A stretch of DNA of 64,000 bases from Setophaga petechia (Eukaryota; Chordata; Aves; Passeriformes; Parulidae): assembly GCA_024362935.1 (NCBI GenBank), contig JANCRA010000010.1, positions 10,098,501 to 10,162,500 on the forward strand, written 5' to 3'. The position numbers and the translations under genes were made by a program. The notes beneath the pieces were generated by a model, which had not been told where the DNA came from, did no database searches, and saw only the letters and a program-made list of their open reading frames with translations. Of the stretch, positions 11,601 through 26,600 are shown piece by piece. How positions within the stretch are numbered: position 1 is the stretch's first letter; every line of letters starts with the position of its first letter.

Positions 11601-14600
11601 ATCCACAGTGTTGCCTCCTTCCAGGATCAGGAAAGCACACACAGTGCTCCCCTTCAGCTTTGAGCAGCACAGGGACACACTGCACTGCTCCTCAGGGGAG
11701 TACTTATGGCAACAGATTCCTTTTATTTATTCCAGTTGGATGTACAAGTCTAACTCATTATTTTTGAAAATACTTCTGAACTAGAAAAATTATTTTGATT
11801 CCATTTTGATTCAATTAGCTTGTGATCCCCACAACAGGCAAAAGTCTCATTGGTAAGCAGATATGTAGAATAGAAACAGAATTCTCAACATGCTAAAAGA
11901 CTCTTGTTAAAGCCATTGCAGTCAATATGCCATTTCTTCAAGGTTTCTCTTATACAAAACATGTTCTCTAGTACAACTACAAGCTAAAATTACACTTCAG
12001 AACACTTTTTGCTCCCCACAAATGCCAAAAACATAAAATACTAGCAACAGAAATGAGAAAGGATATGCAATAATATAAGCAAAATGGCCAGTAAAAGTGT
12101 TGGTTTACTTCTCCATTCTAACTACATGAAAAAGATTGGTTTTATACAACTGTAAAACTACCTTCAGTTTGACAAGGAAATTTGCAACAGCACAGGTTGG
12201 CAGAAGAATCTAGTGTTACTATGGAGATTTGATTTGTAGAGTTTCACTTCTAAAGAGCAATTCTCTTTGAAAAGAACATTGCTAAAGAATCCTTAGCCAT
12301 AATGAGAAAAGCCAATCTAAAAAAATCTTGATCTCTATTTAGTACTTAATAAATGCACTAAGACTTCACAGTCTATATACTGTTTAAAAAATTAGCATAA
12401 TGAAAACTTGCAGGTAAATGTATACCAAATGAATTCTTTTCAGAATATTCTATGACCTAAAACTCATTTAGTCTGTGTGCTGACACATGGATTGTGATAT
12501 GCATAACAAAGGAGAACCAACCTTTTCCTGACTTTTACATACATTTCAAAAAACACTTCACAGACATATTAATAATGTAGTTCTTAAATAGCTGAGCAAA
12601 AAATGCTAAATAAGTGAAAAGTACAAAATCTCACTCAACAGTTCCTTGCCAAGTCTCCACCTTAAATACTACTACTATATTTTAGGGATGAAATAATTTT
12701 CTTTCATCATTTAGTCTTAAGCCTAGTTATTAGAACACAAATGTTAATGCTGTTAACTTGGTGATTATCAAGTTAACAGAAAATTTCAGTGCACTGAGGC
12801 TGCAATGAGCTATTGCCCCTGACTAAAATTATTTATGGTTCACCCATCCATCAATTTTACACTTTTCTTCTGATACTTCTGTTAGGAGTTAGGCATCTGT
12901 AGATGCTGACACTTCTCTTTAGAGATTCTGTAACTCATACTGACTATTCTTTTCTTTCCATCTCCCTTCACACTACAGAGCAACAACTCTTAACCTCAGT
13001 ACCACCTGAAATGTTTGATTTCACATTTATTTCATATTTCTTTCTGAAAGTTTTTATAGCCTTAGACAAGGTCAGTCCTAACAATTCTTTCAAATGTGGC
13101 AGTTTGTTTTCTATGCCTTCCCAAACATCCCTGTGAGGAATTTGATCCAGGCCTTCTGTAAATCACCAGGGAGTTTGAATCTGACACTGGTTTAAGCACG
13201 CAGGACTCCCTGAACATGCCAAATCTTCAGTCTAGATAGAAATGCCATTTATACACATTCCATAGTTTCAATTCACTGCTTAAGCTACATTTAGAAGTTC
13301 TCAACAAGTACCAATCTAACAAATTGTCACTAAATGACAAAAAAAACCTGTTAAATTACCCAGTAAGTCTATAAATTGGCAGATTTTCCTTAATTTAAAT
13401 ATAGTAGTAAGCTGATAATAACCATTACCCAATCTCTACTGGCATCAGATAAAAAAGCTTATAAAAAAGACATTTTGGCACAAGATAATTCAAAACAAAG
13501 AGTTCCAGATAATATAAGGGTTAAAAACTTTAAGAGGTAGGTTAACTGTAAAAAGAAGAGAAAAACTGTGTGGAATAAGAACAGAAACCTAGGGAAAAAA
13601 GTTAGCTGGTGGAAAATTGCCAACTGCATAACTCTGTTGACATATTACAGAAACAATTTATTCCATAGTTTACTTACTGCATTACTTCTTGGTTAAATAC
13701 TATCTGGTTATTTACAGCTCTCTATGGACTCTCACAATAGAGTCAGGCAGATTTTCTAGGCCCCTATATCTTACCACACAGACTCCATTTTCAAAATCAC
13801 TTCTTCACATATCCTGCCAATTGATGGACTTATCCCACAAACGTCAAAAATTCTTGGCATCAACCCCTACCTAACAGCAATATCTTCAGGAACAGGTCCA
13901 CAGTCAGTACCTCAGCATGCCAAAGGCTCCCTTTACAGGCATTATTCATTTTCTGTCTGGATATTGCTCTGTGCCTTTTTTCAGGAGGCTGGATTTCAGG
14001 GCTGAACTCTGGCTCTCAGCCGGTCTCTGTGAACCAATGGTTTGACTCTTTCCTTATTTACATCAGCACCAGTGTAATTCTAGTCAGTGACATCACTGCA
14101 GCAAAGCCATCACAGACTAAATCATGTGCAAGTCTGTTAAGTACAACCACGAATATGAGGATCTTACTGTATTTAGAGGCAATAAAAATGAAATGGATGT
14201 AACATTTTCATTTAGTAGCAAACATGTCAACAATAAAGCATCATTCTACGTTAGATCTTACTTGCACTTGTCTCTTGCACTGCTCAAGTCCTCCACACCC
14301 CATATCTCTGTAAACACAGTTTTGGAAGGGTATTATTCTATGAAAAACCTAACACCAAAGTTTCTTTACAATTTTAATAAAAACATACTTAAAAATAACT
14401 ACGTTTTATATACTTTTATTGAAAGTTCTTTTTCTTATTGCATTTGGATGACAGCATTTTCTTTAGAACAGTTTACAACATAAGGACATTTTTGTAGAAA
14501 AAATGAGTGCAATCTAATCCTTCTTTTCACTGGCTTCTTCTAATCCTCTTATTTTTCATGTTTTCTCTGAGGAAAACGATGGCACACAGGGCGAGCTCAT

Positions 14601-17600
14601 CACAGGGTGACCTAAGAGAAAGAATGGTACAATGATAGTTGAATTTATTTTATTTTACAGAGCAATTAGGTAAACTGATTGTGATTCTGTATTTCATTAA
14701 TATCTATCATGTAGCAGCTACTATATAGGCCTCATATCAAACGGCCAGAATTACAAGGCAAGGAACTGCATCATTACCTGAATCCATTTACTCTTTCAAG
14801 TTGTAGTCATCAATTTCTTTTTCTGACCTTCCTCCTATGCAACACATTTCCTACCAGATGTTAAGAATCTGGAAGACAAGAAAAGGGAAAAAGAACTCTA
14901 AATTGATCTGTAACTCATATCATTATCCAACCCCTTAAAACAAAAAAAGTAAACAGAGAAAATAAAATATAATGATAAAGTAAATTTAATTGAAAAATTA
15001 GAAAAGAAAAATATTCCCAGATACATGCACAAATTGTTAGTTCTGTGATCACAAACATAAATATGAGTGTGACTGACAATAATTCATTCACTGGAGCAAA
15101 CTTACCACAGAAAGGCTGGTAGGACTTGTGTGGTTCACCGGGAAGAATGGGCCACTCTGAGGGCCCCCCTTTAGTTCTTCTGCTACACCCTGATGTTCTC
15201 CTCATCTGAAAATGTATGCATACAGGACAATCCCCATATACAGAATAAGTACCATTTTATGGGGTTCTTCTGAATTAATCAATGACTGGTTCACAAAATG
15301 AGAAATGGTCAAGTTAATTAGGGTTTTCTGGCTCAGGAACCAGACCTGAATATGGTTCAAAATGACACTTGTGGGTTCTCTTACCTATCTATAGGAAGAG
15401 GAACTAAATCTCAGTATCTTTCTCTCTTCTCTTGAGCATATTAATGTTACCAAATTTCTGTTAGAATAGTTTTTAAAAACAGTTCTTGGAAATTCAACTC
15501 AATTATCACAACTTATCGGGTTGTAAACAAGGAATCTGTTTATTCACAATAAACAATACTTCAGAGGTTAAAATTAAAGAATTTTTCACACATTGATGTT
15601 TTGCTTACGCATTTCTCAGAGGGTTGACTGTTATGTTGGTTTGGGATGCGTTTTTTTCCAACAATTAAGACTCACATGAATTATTTTTACCTTAGATTAC
15701 TCAACAGCTTTACTCATGAGGTAATGACTTCCTGATAGTCATATGGGTCTCCAATACTTGCAAACCAAATATTCTAGGCACAGTGTTTAAACATGGTCAT
15801 GCTCAATTGCCAACATCTAAATACAGATGTTTATAGCCATATTTGGCTGTTGATCATTATTTACCTATACCCATCTGAATTGTCAAAGTTTACTTTATTG
15901 GCAAATACCAGGTAAGAAAAAGTGGACTCTGTACTTCTATTATTAGATTATCTCTATAAGGTCAATAGATTTGAGGGGACAGTAGACCAGAACTTTCAAG
16001 CCTGAGTGAGAGGAGACTTTGCCTCAGGGTAAGGCCTAAAGAACGCAGCAAGAACTACTGAGACACAGCAGCAATAGATGGAGAGAGGGTAAATTGTTTT
16101 CTAGATAACACAACTTCTACAATTAACCTCATGCACTTCCCTTACTCTTTAAAGACCTGTGACTTCAGAATCTGAGAAACTCAAATCAAAACCAAACAAT
16201 CTGAATAGTCTCATGGTTGGAAGGTGGGATAAGTAAGTCTCAAAGATTTAATTGTAAATTTTAGGTATAGGTACTCAGAAGAAAATATTTACATGAAAAC
16301 GTCCTTGCAACAGTGGAAGGAACTGCAGGCATCCATCACTTCCTTTCTGCATGGGTTCAGAATGTCTCTAATACTGCCAGCACTAAGAAACAAATTGTTT
16401 GCTGATAACTGAAATATATCTGAATTACAGAACATTCTTTGTTTTTCTTTTGGGACTCAGTTTAATGAGGATGTTCAGACTGTGTTCTGTCCTCCCATTC
16501 TCAAGGAGCTCAGCTCAGTGCACTTGTACTGATCACCTTCACTAGGGCTGGACATGCTCAAATATCCACCTGGGAAACACAAGATTGCCATGAACACAGA
16601 GCTTCTGTCAAACTGCTGCAAAGCTACTGAGTCTGCTTTCCTGTAATTCTGAAAAATCCCAAGGTACTATGGAAAAAGCATTTACCATTTAAGTAGAGTT
16701 TGAGGACTAGAAGTTTCATGGTATATTAAAGCATCACAAAGAAAACTCCTCCTTTTGTTTTTGCAGACTGTGTTTTCCACATCTTTTAAGAACAAAGTCT
16801 GTATTTTCACATGAATACACATAAAACTCACTGGGCTTCAAAGGTCCAGGCCCTGAAAACATCTTGTGCAGTCTTTATTTTCTAAAATTCATTTCTCAAA
16901 TTTTGTGTGTCCTTCAACCATAAAGAAATTAAGATCAAATCCTATTAAGTTCCAAGTATCCTAAAATACCAGCAGAACCTATTCAAAGAAACCAAGCAAA
17001 ATCTGGAACAGGTACATCTCACTGCTACTTCTCAGACCACTTCTCTGGTGATATTACATGAAAACAAAACATCCTAAATATTCTGAGTTACGAAATTAGA
17101 TTTTGTCAAGACTTTAAGCAAATTCATAAAAACAGTTGTTCAAAGGATTTGCCTTCATCAGAAAAAAAAAAAACTGCTGAGATTTTAATGCCAGTAATTT
17201 CCAACAGAGAACATTTAACAGAAAGCAGTCTGGGCACTGCTCAGGTTACAAGTGAATGTATTTTACACTGAAGCTTTTGCAGTACCGTAACACATTATCT
17301 CATATAATTAGATTTTTCCAAAACCTCTAGAAAATGAACTTTCCACATGCTCTGGATTTTTGTTTATTGCCTAAACATGGTATGCATGAACTAAACAATG
17401 CATTGTGGTAATAGGATTATGAAAGAGCAACACTACAGCCTAATGGCCTACAGAAACAGTTCTGTAAAATCATCATTATCTCTAGCACAATATGTCTCAA
17501 ACATCTCACAGACTTTTAGTTTTTATCTTTAGATCAAAAAGGGCAGAGATTAAAAAACCCCACCTAATATAAATCCACCAAAATATCCTTAGTACTAAAC

Positions 17601-20600
17601 TCCTTAGCTCAAACTATTCTGCTGCTGCTGCTATGATAATGTACACACAGTCTAAAAGTCAGAAAAAAAATTGTATTTTTCACATGCCACCCACCAAGCT
17701 GCAGGATAAGACTTTTCTGTTACTTTCTGATATTTTTGCCTTTCCTATTTTCTTGCTATTTAGCAACGAACAGATGGCCCACTAAAAAATAAATAAATAA
17801 ATCACAGCCCATACTGTAACAGTCCATGAGCTACTAAAAAAAACAGTTTAAAACCATCTTAACACTTAAAGCAAGACAGGCGTTCACTAAAAAGCAAAGA
17901 ATTGCTTGCTCATTTAACCCCAACCGAGAAAACAAACAAAAAAGTTAGATTTGATTTCTCAGTGCATTAAATTAGGCAAGATTAACAGATTGATATATAA
18001 GCACACTATATTTTGGCTCAGCTGTTATAGTACAATGACATCTCAAACAGCTTTTGACATGTGCTTTCAGGACAAAGCAATATATTGCTTCCAGTTATCA
18101 CCTGTAGTGTTGACAATTATGAAAAATTAACGACACCTCATTATTTTCCCTCCTTCCTCCACAATCAATCACTACTTCAGTTCCTTTTCAAGAAATCCCC
18201 AACCAGTCCCTGAAAAATCCCAAAGAACTTTGTTCTTTACAGGTCATTTCCTGCTTTTTTATCTTGCTGGTTTCCAGGTTAGGTGAGACTGTCTCAGCGT
18301 GACAACATCTAAAATCTCATGTCCTTCAGGAACTTGCCAGCAACAAGAAATACAAGTGTAATGTAAGAATGACTTCCAGTTCTGTCATCACATTAAACAA
18401 TCCCAATACAAATTACTTTGTTCAGGTACCACAGTGGTAAATCCACTCTTAATATACTGGTTTAACACAGCTGAGAATACAATGAGTACTTTTAAATATA
18501 TTTCCTTTTCCTAACAAGCTTTTGATAGGCTGTTCACTCAAGCAAGCATTGGAAAAACTATTTTCTGAAGTACTTCTCTATAACTGCCCGGGGCTCTGTA
18601 AGACCCCACAGTCACAACATGCTCAGTACATGCACTGTCTCTCCTTCACAGCAAGTGTCATTTTTTAAAATTTATTTTAACACCAATGATGATGCATAGT
18701 GCTTCAAATCTTAAGTGTTGGAAGGTACAATTTAGACATCCAGAGCTCTGAAGGCATGCAAAAGACAGTAGTGCAAAATATAGACAGTTCAATTTTATTT
18801 CTGAAAACAAAATATGTGTTCTATAGAGAATTACATTCCTACACTCAAAACCTCACCATTTTCTTCTTTCCAACATTTATATAAATTTTATTGTGACACT
18901 AAAGAAAAGTTACTTTTGCATTTGGAAACGTTCATGACAGAAGCACTGGTATTATCTCTGTCTCAGAATTATTAGAGCACTTAAGGATGCAGTAAGCAAC
19001 TTTGAATTGTCACTGGAGAAAAAATAAAATTCTTGTCTGAAAGACCTTTAAAAGAACATTTTTCTGTCTTCAGAATCCATCTTTTTCATAAGACATTTCA
19101 CCTAGTACTTCTATCATGCAAGAGAACTAATATAAATCATCCCCCAAAACATTTTTACAGATCCATTAATAACACAAAAATCACTTTATACAAGATGCTA
19201 TATATGGTATATCACTCACATAGAATACTGTATTCCTGCAGCCAGGAAATGCACTTGCAAAAGAAAGATTCCAAGTGTGTACATTGACATGGATTTTGTG
19301 CATGCTGTTTGTATTTATCTAGATGCAGCTGTCAGTCCCAAGCAATTGCTTGAGGAGGAGGCTGGGAAATAAGGGAAGCCCAAGCTGTGCACCAGGCAGG
19401 TGTGAGAGCCAGGCAGCCACCCCAAGTCACTGCTGTGCTGCACACACCTGGAACAGAGCTGGGAAACAGCTGCACCTCACTCTGCACCAGGGCTACACAC
19501 CCAGCATCAGAGGGGCAAGAACAAGGCACGACTGCTGCTGATCTCTGGGCCCCAGGTACAGATGAGGGTGGAGGAGGGCGTCAAGTTGACTACAAAAGGG
19601 TCAAAACATCTCAAAGAAATCCAGAGGACAGACAAGCTGGTAAATTTTACTTCTCCCAAGTTGCTTTTTCTGGTGTTTCCCTCTCAGTGAACCCCAAGCA
19701 CTATGAAACACTTCAGGAAAGAAAATTTTTGAATATATTCAGAGACAGATACTTAACAGTAATTCAGAGGGTATTCACAGAGACAGTAACATTTTTAAGC
19801 TGTCCTTAGGACAAACAGTTCAGGGAAGAAGCTTCAAAAAAAAGGCTTTTCTGATATCTTAGTAGTTTTCAATGTGCCTCAAAAGGAATACAGGTTAGCA
19901 TATAACCTGATTAAATGTTTAATTCTGAAACTTGTCTTGGGCAAAAATTCTGAGTATGGCTTCATCACAATCAGCTGATGATGAGACACAGTAAACACCA
20001 AAGCAAGCCAAAAGTATCATGGAAAAGTCTCAATTGTTTCAGCCTGATACTGGCTGATAGTGTTATTGTTGAATTCCTCCTTCAAAGTGAAATGGAAAAG
20101 GGATGGTAGACAAAACTTCAAAACATCAGACCTGGAATATTTAACTCAGCTCTGAAAAAGAAGGGGAGGACATTCTTGTGGAAAGAGAATTCTTGCAGCT
20201 CTTTCATAAAGCTGTGAATTGCCTCAACCTCAAGTTGCAGCAGCCCAGGGAAAGACCAGGAGCACCAGTGACTGCCAAGTCTGCAATACATAATTGTGAC
20301 CTGGGCAGAATACAGCCAAATAAATTGAGCTGTCATAATGGCAAATGCAATTGTTCAAATCATGTATAAAACCTATTTCAATCTGACAAAACAACCTTTT
20401 TCATAAATTCATTCATGCTGTAAATTGCCTAAATTTTACTTTCCTGTAATAAGTATCTATCCAAAAAAAAGTGCATAACTCCTACAGCTGGCAAGCTAAA
20501 TATGTTAAGCCAGCTCTTTTGCTCCTCTTCCCAGGAGAGTTTCGGCTCAAAGTGTCAGCATTTTGTAAATAATTAGTAAGCATTTCACAAATATCACAAT

Positions 20601-23600
20601 ATCATGATACAGATACCAGTTCCAAACCCTGCTCAGCAGCATTTGTAATTTTACAGCCTACACCTTCCCTCGTCTATGGAGTTCATCGTTGTCATTCTGC
20701 TCAATGATTCCAGAAGGAAAGCATCATAGGCAATATTCAAACACATTTGACATTAGACCTAAAGCTCCACAAAACTGAATACAAGATGCTTGTGAAGTTC
20801 AACAACCATAAATTCATGTACTGGGAATACTCAGCCTGCTAATAACACACTCATAATTTGTTTCCAAAGAAGTAAAAGGGAAGTTTTTATGAAAATTTCT
20901 AATGCTATTTTTTCTAACAGACACAAAAACCACACAGGTTTTCTGGATGTTTAAACCATTGTCTTTTTAGACTTTGCTGGAAAGCAAGCCATTCAGGAAA
21001 AAATAGTTAATAAATTCAAGAAAAATTTTGGATGTGGCACCTGGCTTCCAGATACATGTGACAGAGGCAAGAAACCTCTCCTGCTGAAGGACACAGCAGA
21101 AACAAATGATCAAAGTAGCCTCAGTTTGGAATCCTTCCAGAAGCTCCATCTTACCATCCTGAAGCCCACTATTGTTTTGATAAATTCTATCATCTGATTT
21201 GGTGTTAAAAATGAACTTTTTTTCCTGGGGGCCTATGCCTGTCTGTTCCCAATCTCTTGGTAAGAATTCCTTTTTCTGGCCAATCATGCTGTGCCTTAAT
21301 GGTGCAGATGGGGAGGAAGCTCTGCCAAGACCTCTGTAAACACTCACGATGCTGTTGAGAGGCTGAAAGGTAACATTATTTTGATAATGGTTTCTGAAAC
21401 TTGTTATCAGCAGAAAATCTTTTCTCTGCCACATGTCCTCCTATGTGAAAATATGCCATCTGCAAGTTGAGAGCTGAAAATTACTCTCTCCAGGCAAATC
21501 AGGAATAAGTGAGAACAAACTGATTGCTCTGACTGAAACATGCAGGTGTTCAGTCCACCAAGGCTCTGAAACAGACCAACATTTTTGTTGGGATAAGAAT
21601 CCATCTGCAATAAAAATCCTTCCTCCTGTGCTACAATGGTACATTTTTAAACAGAATTTAGATTCTACTTTGTGAGAAAGCTCTACAAGGGGAAAAAGTT
21701 GTTTGTGGCATGTATGTGTAAAGGCACTACAAAATCAGAAAAATTGTCCACCACATTCATGTTCATCATTATGTTTCCCAAGCTATGAAAACCTGCACAA
21801 GCATCTTTGATTTGAGGTACAGAAAAATTTTAAAATTTTAAATTTTTTTTTTTAAAGAGAGAGAGATGAATGCTACATCTTATGGAATTATCAGAGTGGT
21901 AACTCTCCAAGGATACTATAACTGTAGCTGTTTAACAGATGACAGCAAAGACAATTGAGCAGACAGTATATTGGGTGTTCTCATCTATTTGGCACCTGCA
22001 CAATCACTTATGAGATTGCAAATAGCAGCAAGCTTAATTAGTCATAGTTGGGGACAGAAAACTTCCTCAGCAATGACACTACCTATGACTAAGATGCAGC
22101 AGAGAAATGTGCTTTCTCCATGAAAACACTGCTCTTTTGAATGGCAGCTTCTTCCTTCAGATATTGAAAGAAGCAATGCTGGAGCCATGGCAGTGCCCAG
22201 TGTCTCACAGGTGCCCCAGGCTGACAGAGGCTGTGGTTTAACTCAGCACTGCTCCAAACTTGCTGACTCCTGAAATGAGCACTGCTGCTTTCCCAATGTG
22301 CTTGCAGATGTGTTGTGGTTGCAGTATCAGAGCAGATGTGGTGAGACTCCAACCCATTCAAAGAGGAAAATGATCCCTTAGTTTGCTCTTTAACTTTTGT
22401 AAATCAACTTAAATTCCTTGACTAACACAGTGGGACTGAATTCCACCAATCCCTTCAGACTGCATTCCTGATTTTCTGTAGGAAGCTGCACTATCCTTTT
22501 CAGTCCCCTTGCTTTGGTTCTCAGACTTAGCTGTTCTAAACTGCATCCAGATCACAGACTCAAATAAAATCTGTGTGGAATTGCCTTTGTATCGACTCCC
22601 ACTCTAAAATGAGCAATGAGCAATAACAAATAGGGTGAGATTGTCTGTGAACACAGGCTGGAACACAATCCTCGTTCAAGAGAGCCATCTAGTGCCTTCA
22701 TGCTCTATGTGAAGGATCAAAATCTTCCAGTTAGCTACTGGCTGATTTTTAAGGATTATTTAGAGCCTCATATTTTTCCTCATACTTTCAAATACCTAGT
22801 AACCAATGCACTGCTTCTTGCTCAGCATCTCAAGACTACTGCTCTAGTTAATAAAGTTTGCAAAAAAATCCAGCAGATAATGAAAAAGTAGGAATTTGAT
22901 TAAGTCAGTATTTGCAGGAACTTGCTGAAAGGACCTCATGAACTGAGAAATTCCCAAATTCTCCTTCTAAAGATTATGCATTAGAGAAATATTTTTCCAA
23001 TGTTTAGTTTTGAGTCAAATAATGAGCAAAATAAAATAAAACCACATATTTTAGCATGTATTCATGGTTATAAATCTAAAATCTAAGGTCTATGTACTTT
23101 TATGAATAAATTTGTATTCAGGGAATTAAATGTGTAAGAGTCAAAATCAATTAAAGCAGTGTGACTATAAAAAATAGATAACTAGATGTTAATTATCTAT
23201 TAGCAAATGAAAATAATGCATTTTCCACATGCATACTTTAAGGAGAAAGGTGTGTAAAGCTCATTCCCTTTAATAAACAGCCCTTTATTAGCCCCATTTA
23301 GAATTTTTTCCCAAAAAATACTGGTCTGAATGCAATTAGGAATGAGACAACACTGCAGAGCAATGGCAGCATAAGAACTTTGCTAATGGAGCCAGTGGAA
23401 CACCACTAAGAGCCTTTTGCAGTTACCAAGTACAGCCACCAGCTAAGCATCACTCTAACAATTATTACATTATTTTTCTGGTTTTTTAATTAGTATCAGT
23501 GGAACTTGGACTATATAAAAAAATCTTCCATTATCACAGGCCTCTAGGAAAGAACACAAATTGTATATTTAGAAAGAATACATTCAAATGAATTCCATAA

Positions 23601-26600
23601 ACAGCAGGGCAATGAAGAACATACAGAGCCAGTAGCTATCCCTAAATACACTCCTTATTCATAAATGGCTCTCAAACACGTGGGTTGTTTTGTTTTTTAA
23701 AGGGTTATGCTTCAGGGAGAAGATGATGTGCTGATATATGGAAATAAGCCAAGCAGGTGCAGACATTAGCCTCACCTACAGAAGAGCTTCAGCAAACTAT
23801 TCCCTTCCAACAGGGTAGCCTACCAGTAACCAAGTCTGGATTCATTTACTCTCTCAAATCTAATTGTATTCCCCTTCAATCAGTCAATCCCACTGACCTC
23901 ATCTGACTCAAAAAAAATTAAATAAATAAATAAATAAACAGAATTTTTTTTCCTTAGTGCTTTCAAACATATCCACATTTTTGGTGGATATATCTCTCAG
24001 AGCATTATTTTAGCCAAATATTTTTAGGAAGAGGAAATATATTAATAGCTATTATGAAATTTTATTTTGTGCATAAATAAATATACTGAGAGCATTATAA
24101 CCATGTTGGAATGCCTCAAACTGTTAACAACCAAAAAAATTTTCCTATTATCAGGATTCCCTCACAAGCCAATAACTACATCTATAAAATTAGGATATGA
24201 TCATCTATTCACTAAATCAGAAATACTGTTTTGTTAAACAGTTTAATCTAACATTATACTTTTCCTTCATTAAGCTGTGCTTTAGGTGAAACTTTAGAAA
24301 GGGTTTACATTATTAGCTGTTTTCAATAAAACTTCCACTTTCATTACTAAAATAAGCCAGCACATACCAAGGCAAAACTCATTTTCTTACACAGAGTTTA
24401 AGACTTGCACAAGGGAAAAATTTAGCAAATGAAGAACTTCTTTTTTAGCAGACTGGGGGGTAGAAGAGGGAGGAGGTTGTTTTTAAAGATGAGAAAACAT
24501 TTTCTTCTTTTGAGTCTTTGCATCCATGCAAGGGTAAAAATGTGCTCATACATATATATGTGTATATACAGATGCAGACTCTGGCAGGAGATTGGCCTGT
24601 TGCAGTTTTCTGCAACTCCAGCTCGTGTGACAATACATGGATTTCCAGTCCAGGTAAAAGGCTGAGTGTTTCCTAAGACAAAGGAATTTCAACTCAGCTA
24701 ACAGAGAGGGTCTAAATCAGAGAAATGTACACTGGAATTTGAGGGTGGCCAACTCTACCCTTCCCTGGAAATTCAGTTCTGATTCTGAGAAAATCCATTA
24801 ACATCTCAGAGCTGTGAGTCACCTCCATGAGCTATAGTCATTCATACAAAAAAGGAAGATGGAGCTAGAGAAATTTAATTATGTTATAGAAAAATGAAGT
24901 TATTGGTGCAGAAATGAGTAGCAGCACATTTACAGAACAGGGAGTATGAAAGAAACCAAAATTGATCATTTTTCTCTATTTCATTGTGGCTTGTCTCCAA
25001 AATCTTAACATAAAACCAGGAAGTAGTAAATGTGTGAACTGAGCAAAGAGCCTTGCAAAGACAGTATTTTCTGTCTGGGGACAACACTTGAATTACAGCA
25101 ATTTATGCCAGTCTCCAGATTGCCTTCTAAAGGATGCACTTTCCAGGAATGCTGGCAGGACCAATACTGATCACCTCCACACATAGAAAGGCACAGAAAT
25201 CCAGCTTATTTATGAATCTGGTTTTTCCCTCTTCCAAAAAATAATTTTTTAGTTGTTAGTATGAGACATGGCAGTTGCAAACTGACAGATTTCTCATATA
25301 TGAGATGCCAAACTACTGGTGGTGGTGTCGTGGAGGTCAATCCTGCTTTTAAAGAAAGTGATTTCTAAATGAACAAAGCTTTCCAATCCTTCATGGACTT
25401 ATAAAAACTATTGCAACCAAGCACCCTGGCAAGAATATCACAGGGCATAGCAAAATCTGAAGGGGCTGTGTTAGAAGTAACAACTGTTCTCTAGAGCATA
25501 ATCAGGTTCCATTTTCTCATGTCTCCAGCAACTGCCAACACTGCAGAGTCCTTCTGTATACTTAAGGGGTCACCTTAAAAACACATATTACTATTGATAT
25601 TTTGATAAAAAGCAATTGTCTTTACAGCAAATAAGATTAATATTTTGAGTTGAGGCAGGAGAAATAAAAGGAAAGAGGTACTAATGAACCTAATAAAAAA
25701 AGCTCAGTCTAGAATGGTTGTTAATCTGTGTAACCAACTTCAGGGAAGAAACGTTTGGTGTCGATAAAGCATTTCCTTAGTAAATTACTGCTGGCTCCAG
25801 TGTAAGACATTTACAGTAAACACCAAAAGTCTGCAAGGCATCTGTTCTATTCACAGTGGAAGAAGGAACTTTGCTCCATTAATAACTTTAAAAACATGCA
25901 ATAACTAATTCATGATGGCAGTTCAAATCCTATCAGCAGCCTTCGTTATTTGACCAAGTTGAGTTCAAAGATAGAGCGAAGTTTTAAAAAGCCCCTTGAA
26001 AGTTTAGAAGTACACTTTAAATTATTATAAAGATGTGTTGTTCTTCTTTTCTACTAAATACAAAAAATCTGTAAGTTTAAACCATGAGCAGCAACATTAT
26101 TTTAAGAATACATGCAAGATAAGAGTTAAAATGTGTATATAAAATCCTATATGATCTCAGAATTTGTTTTAGTGAAATTGTATGTTGTACAGAGAGGGCA
26201 TGTGTAATATACGTGTATGTATATATAATAAAATACTTGCTGGAATTTTAACATTTGACTTCACTAGAGACTTAGTGGGACTTTGCCTTAGGCAAGTTTT
26301 TAATAGCAATAATAAAAAAATACTTAATGGTACTTAGGGTAAATAATGTGTGGTCACTATGTTTAAAAAAAAAGTAATACCAAACATCTGTGCTAGATTT
26401 CCACATGATAAAATCCCCATATTACCTACAGCTCTCCCAAAGTTACAGAGAAACAAATGTTTATTTAAAATTCTAGAAGAGACATGTGATAACCAATTTA
26501 AGAATTTTAAGGCAGGCATCTTGTCTTTCCTGACAAGAATGTATATTTAGTGATCTTTATGATATTTCATTCTGAACATGAAGAAAGTCACAGTATGACG

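Noticed and set aside
11243..11767. A 174-codon + strand frame over a GC-richer patch
   Set aside because: No recognisable family. The frame opens in clearly AT-rich intron and then crosses a compositionally different patch, which is unlike one protein.
18705..18760. Possible second CR1 3' end (gttggaaggtacaatttagacatcc)
   Set aside because: Only a short stretch resembles the CR1 terminus. The neighbouring CR1 landmarks are missing, so chance cannot be excluded.
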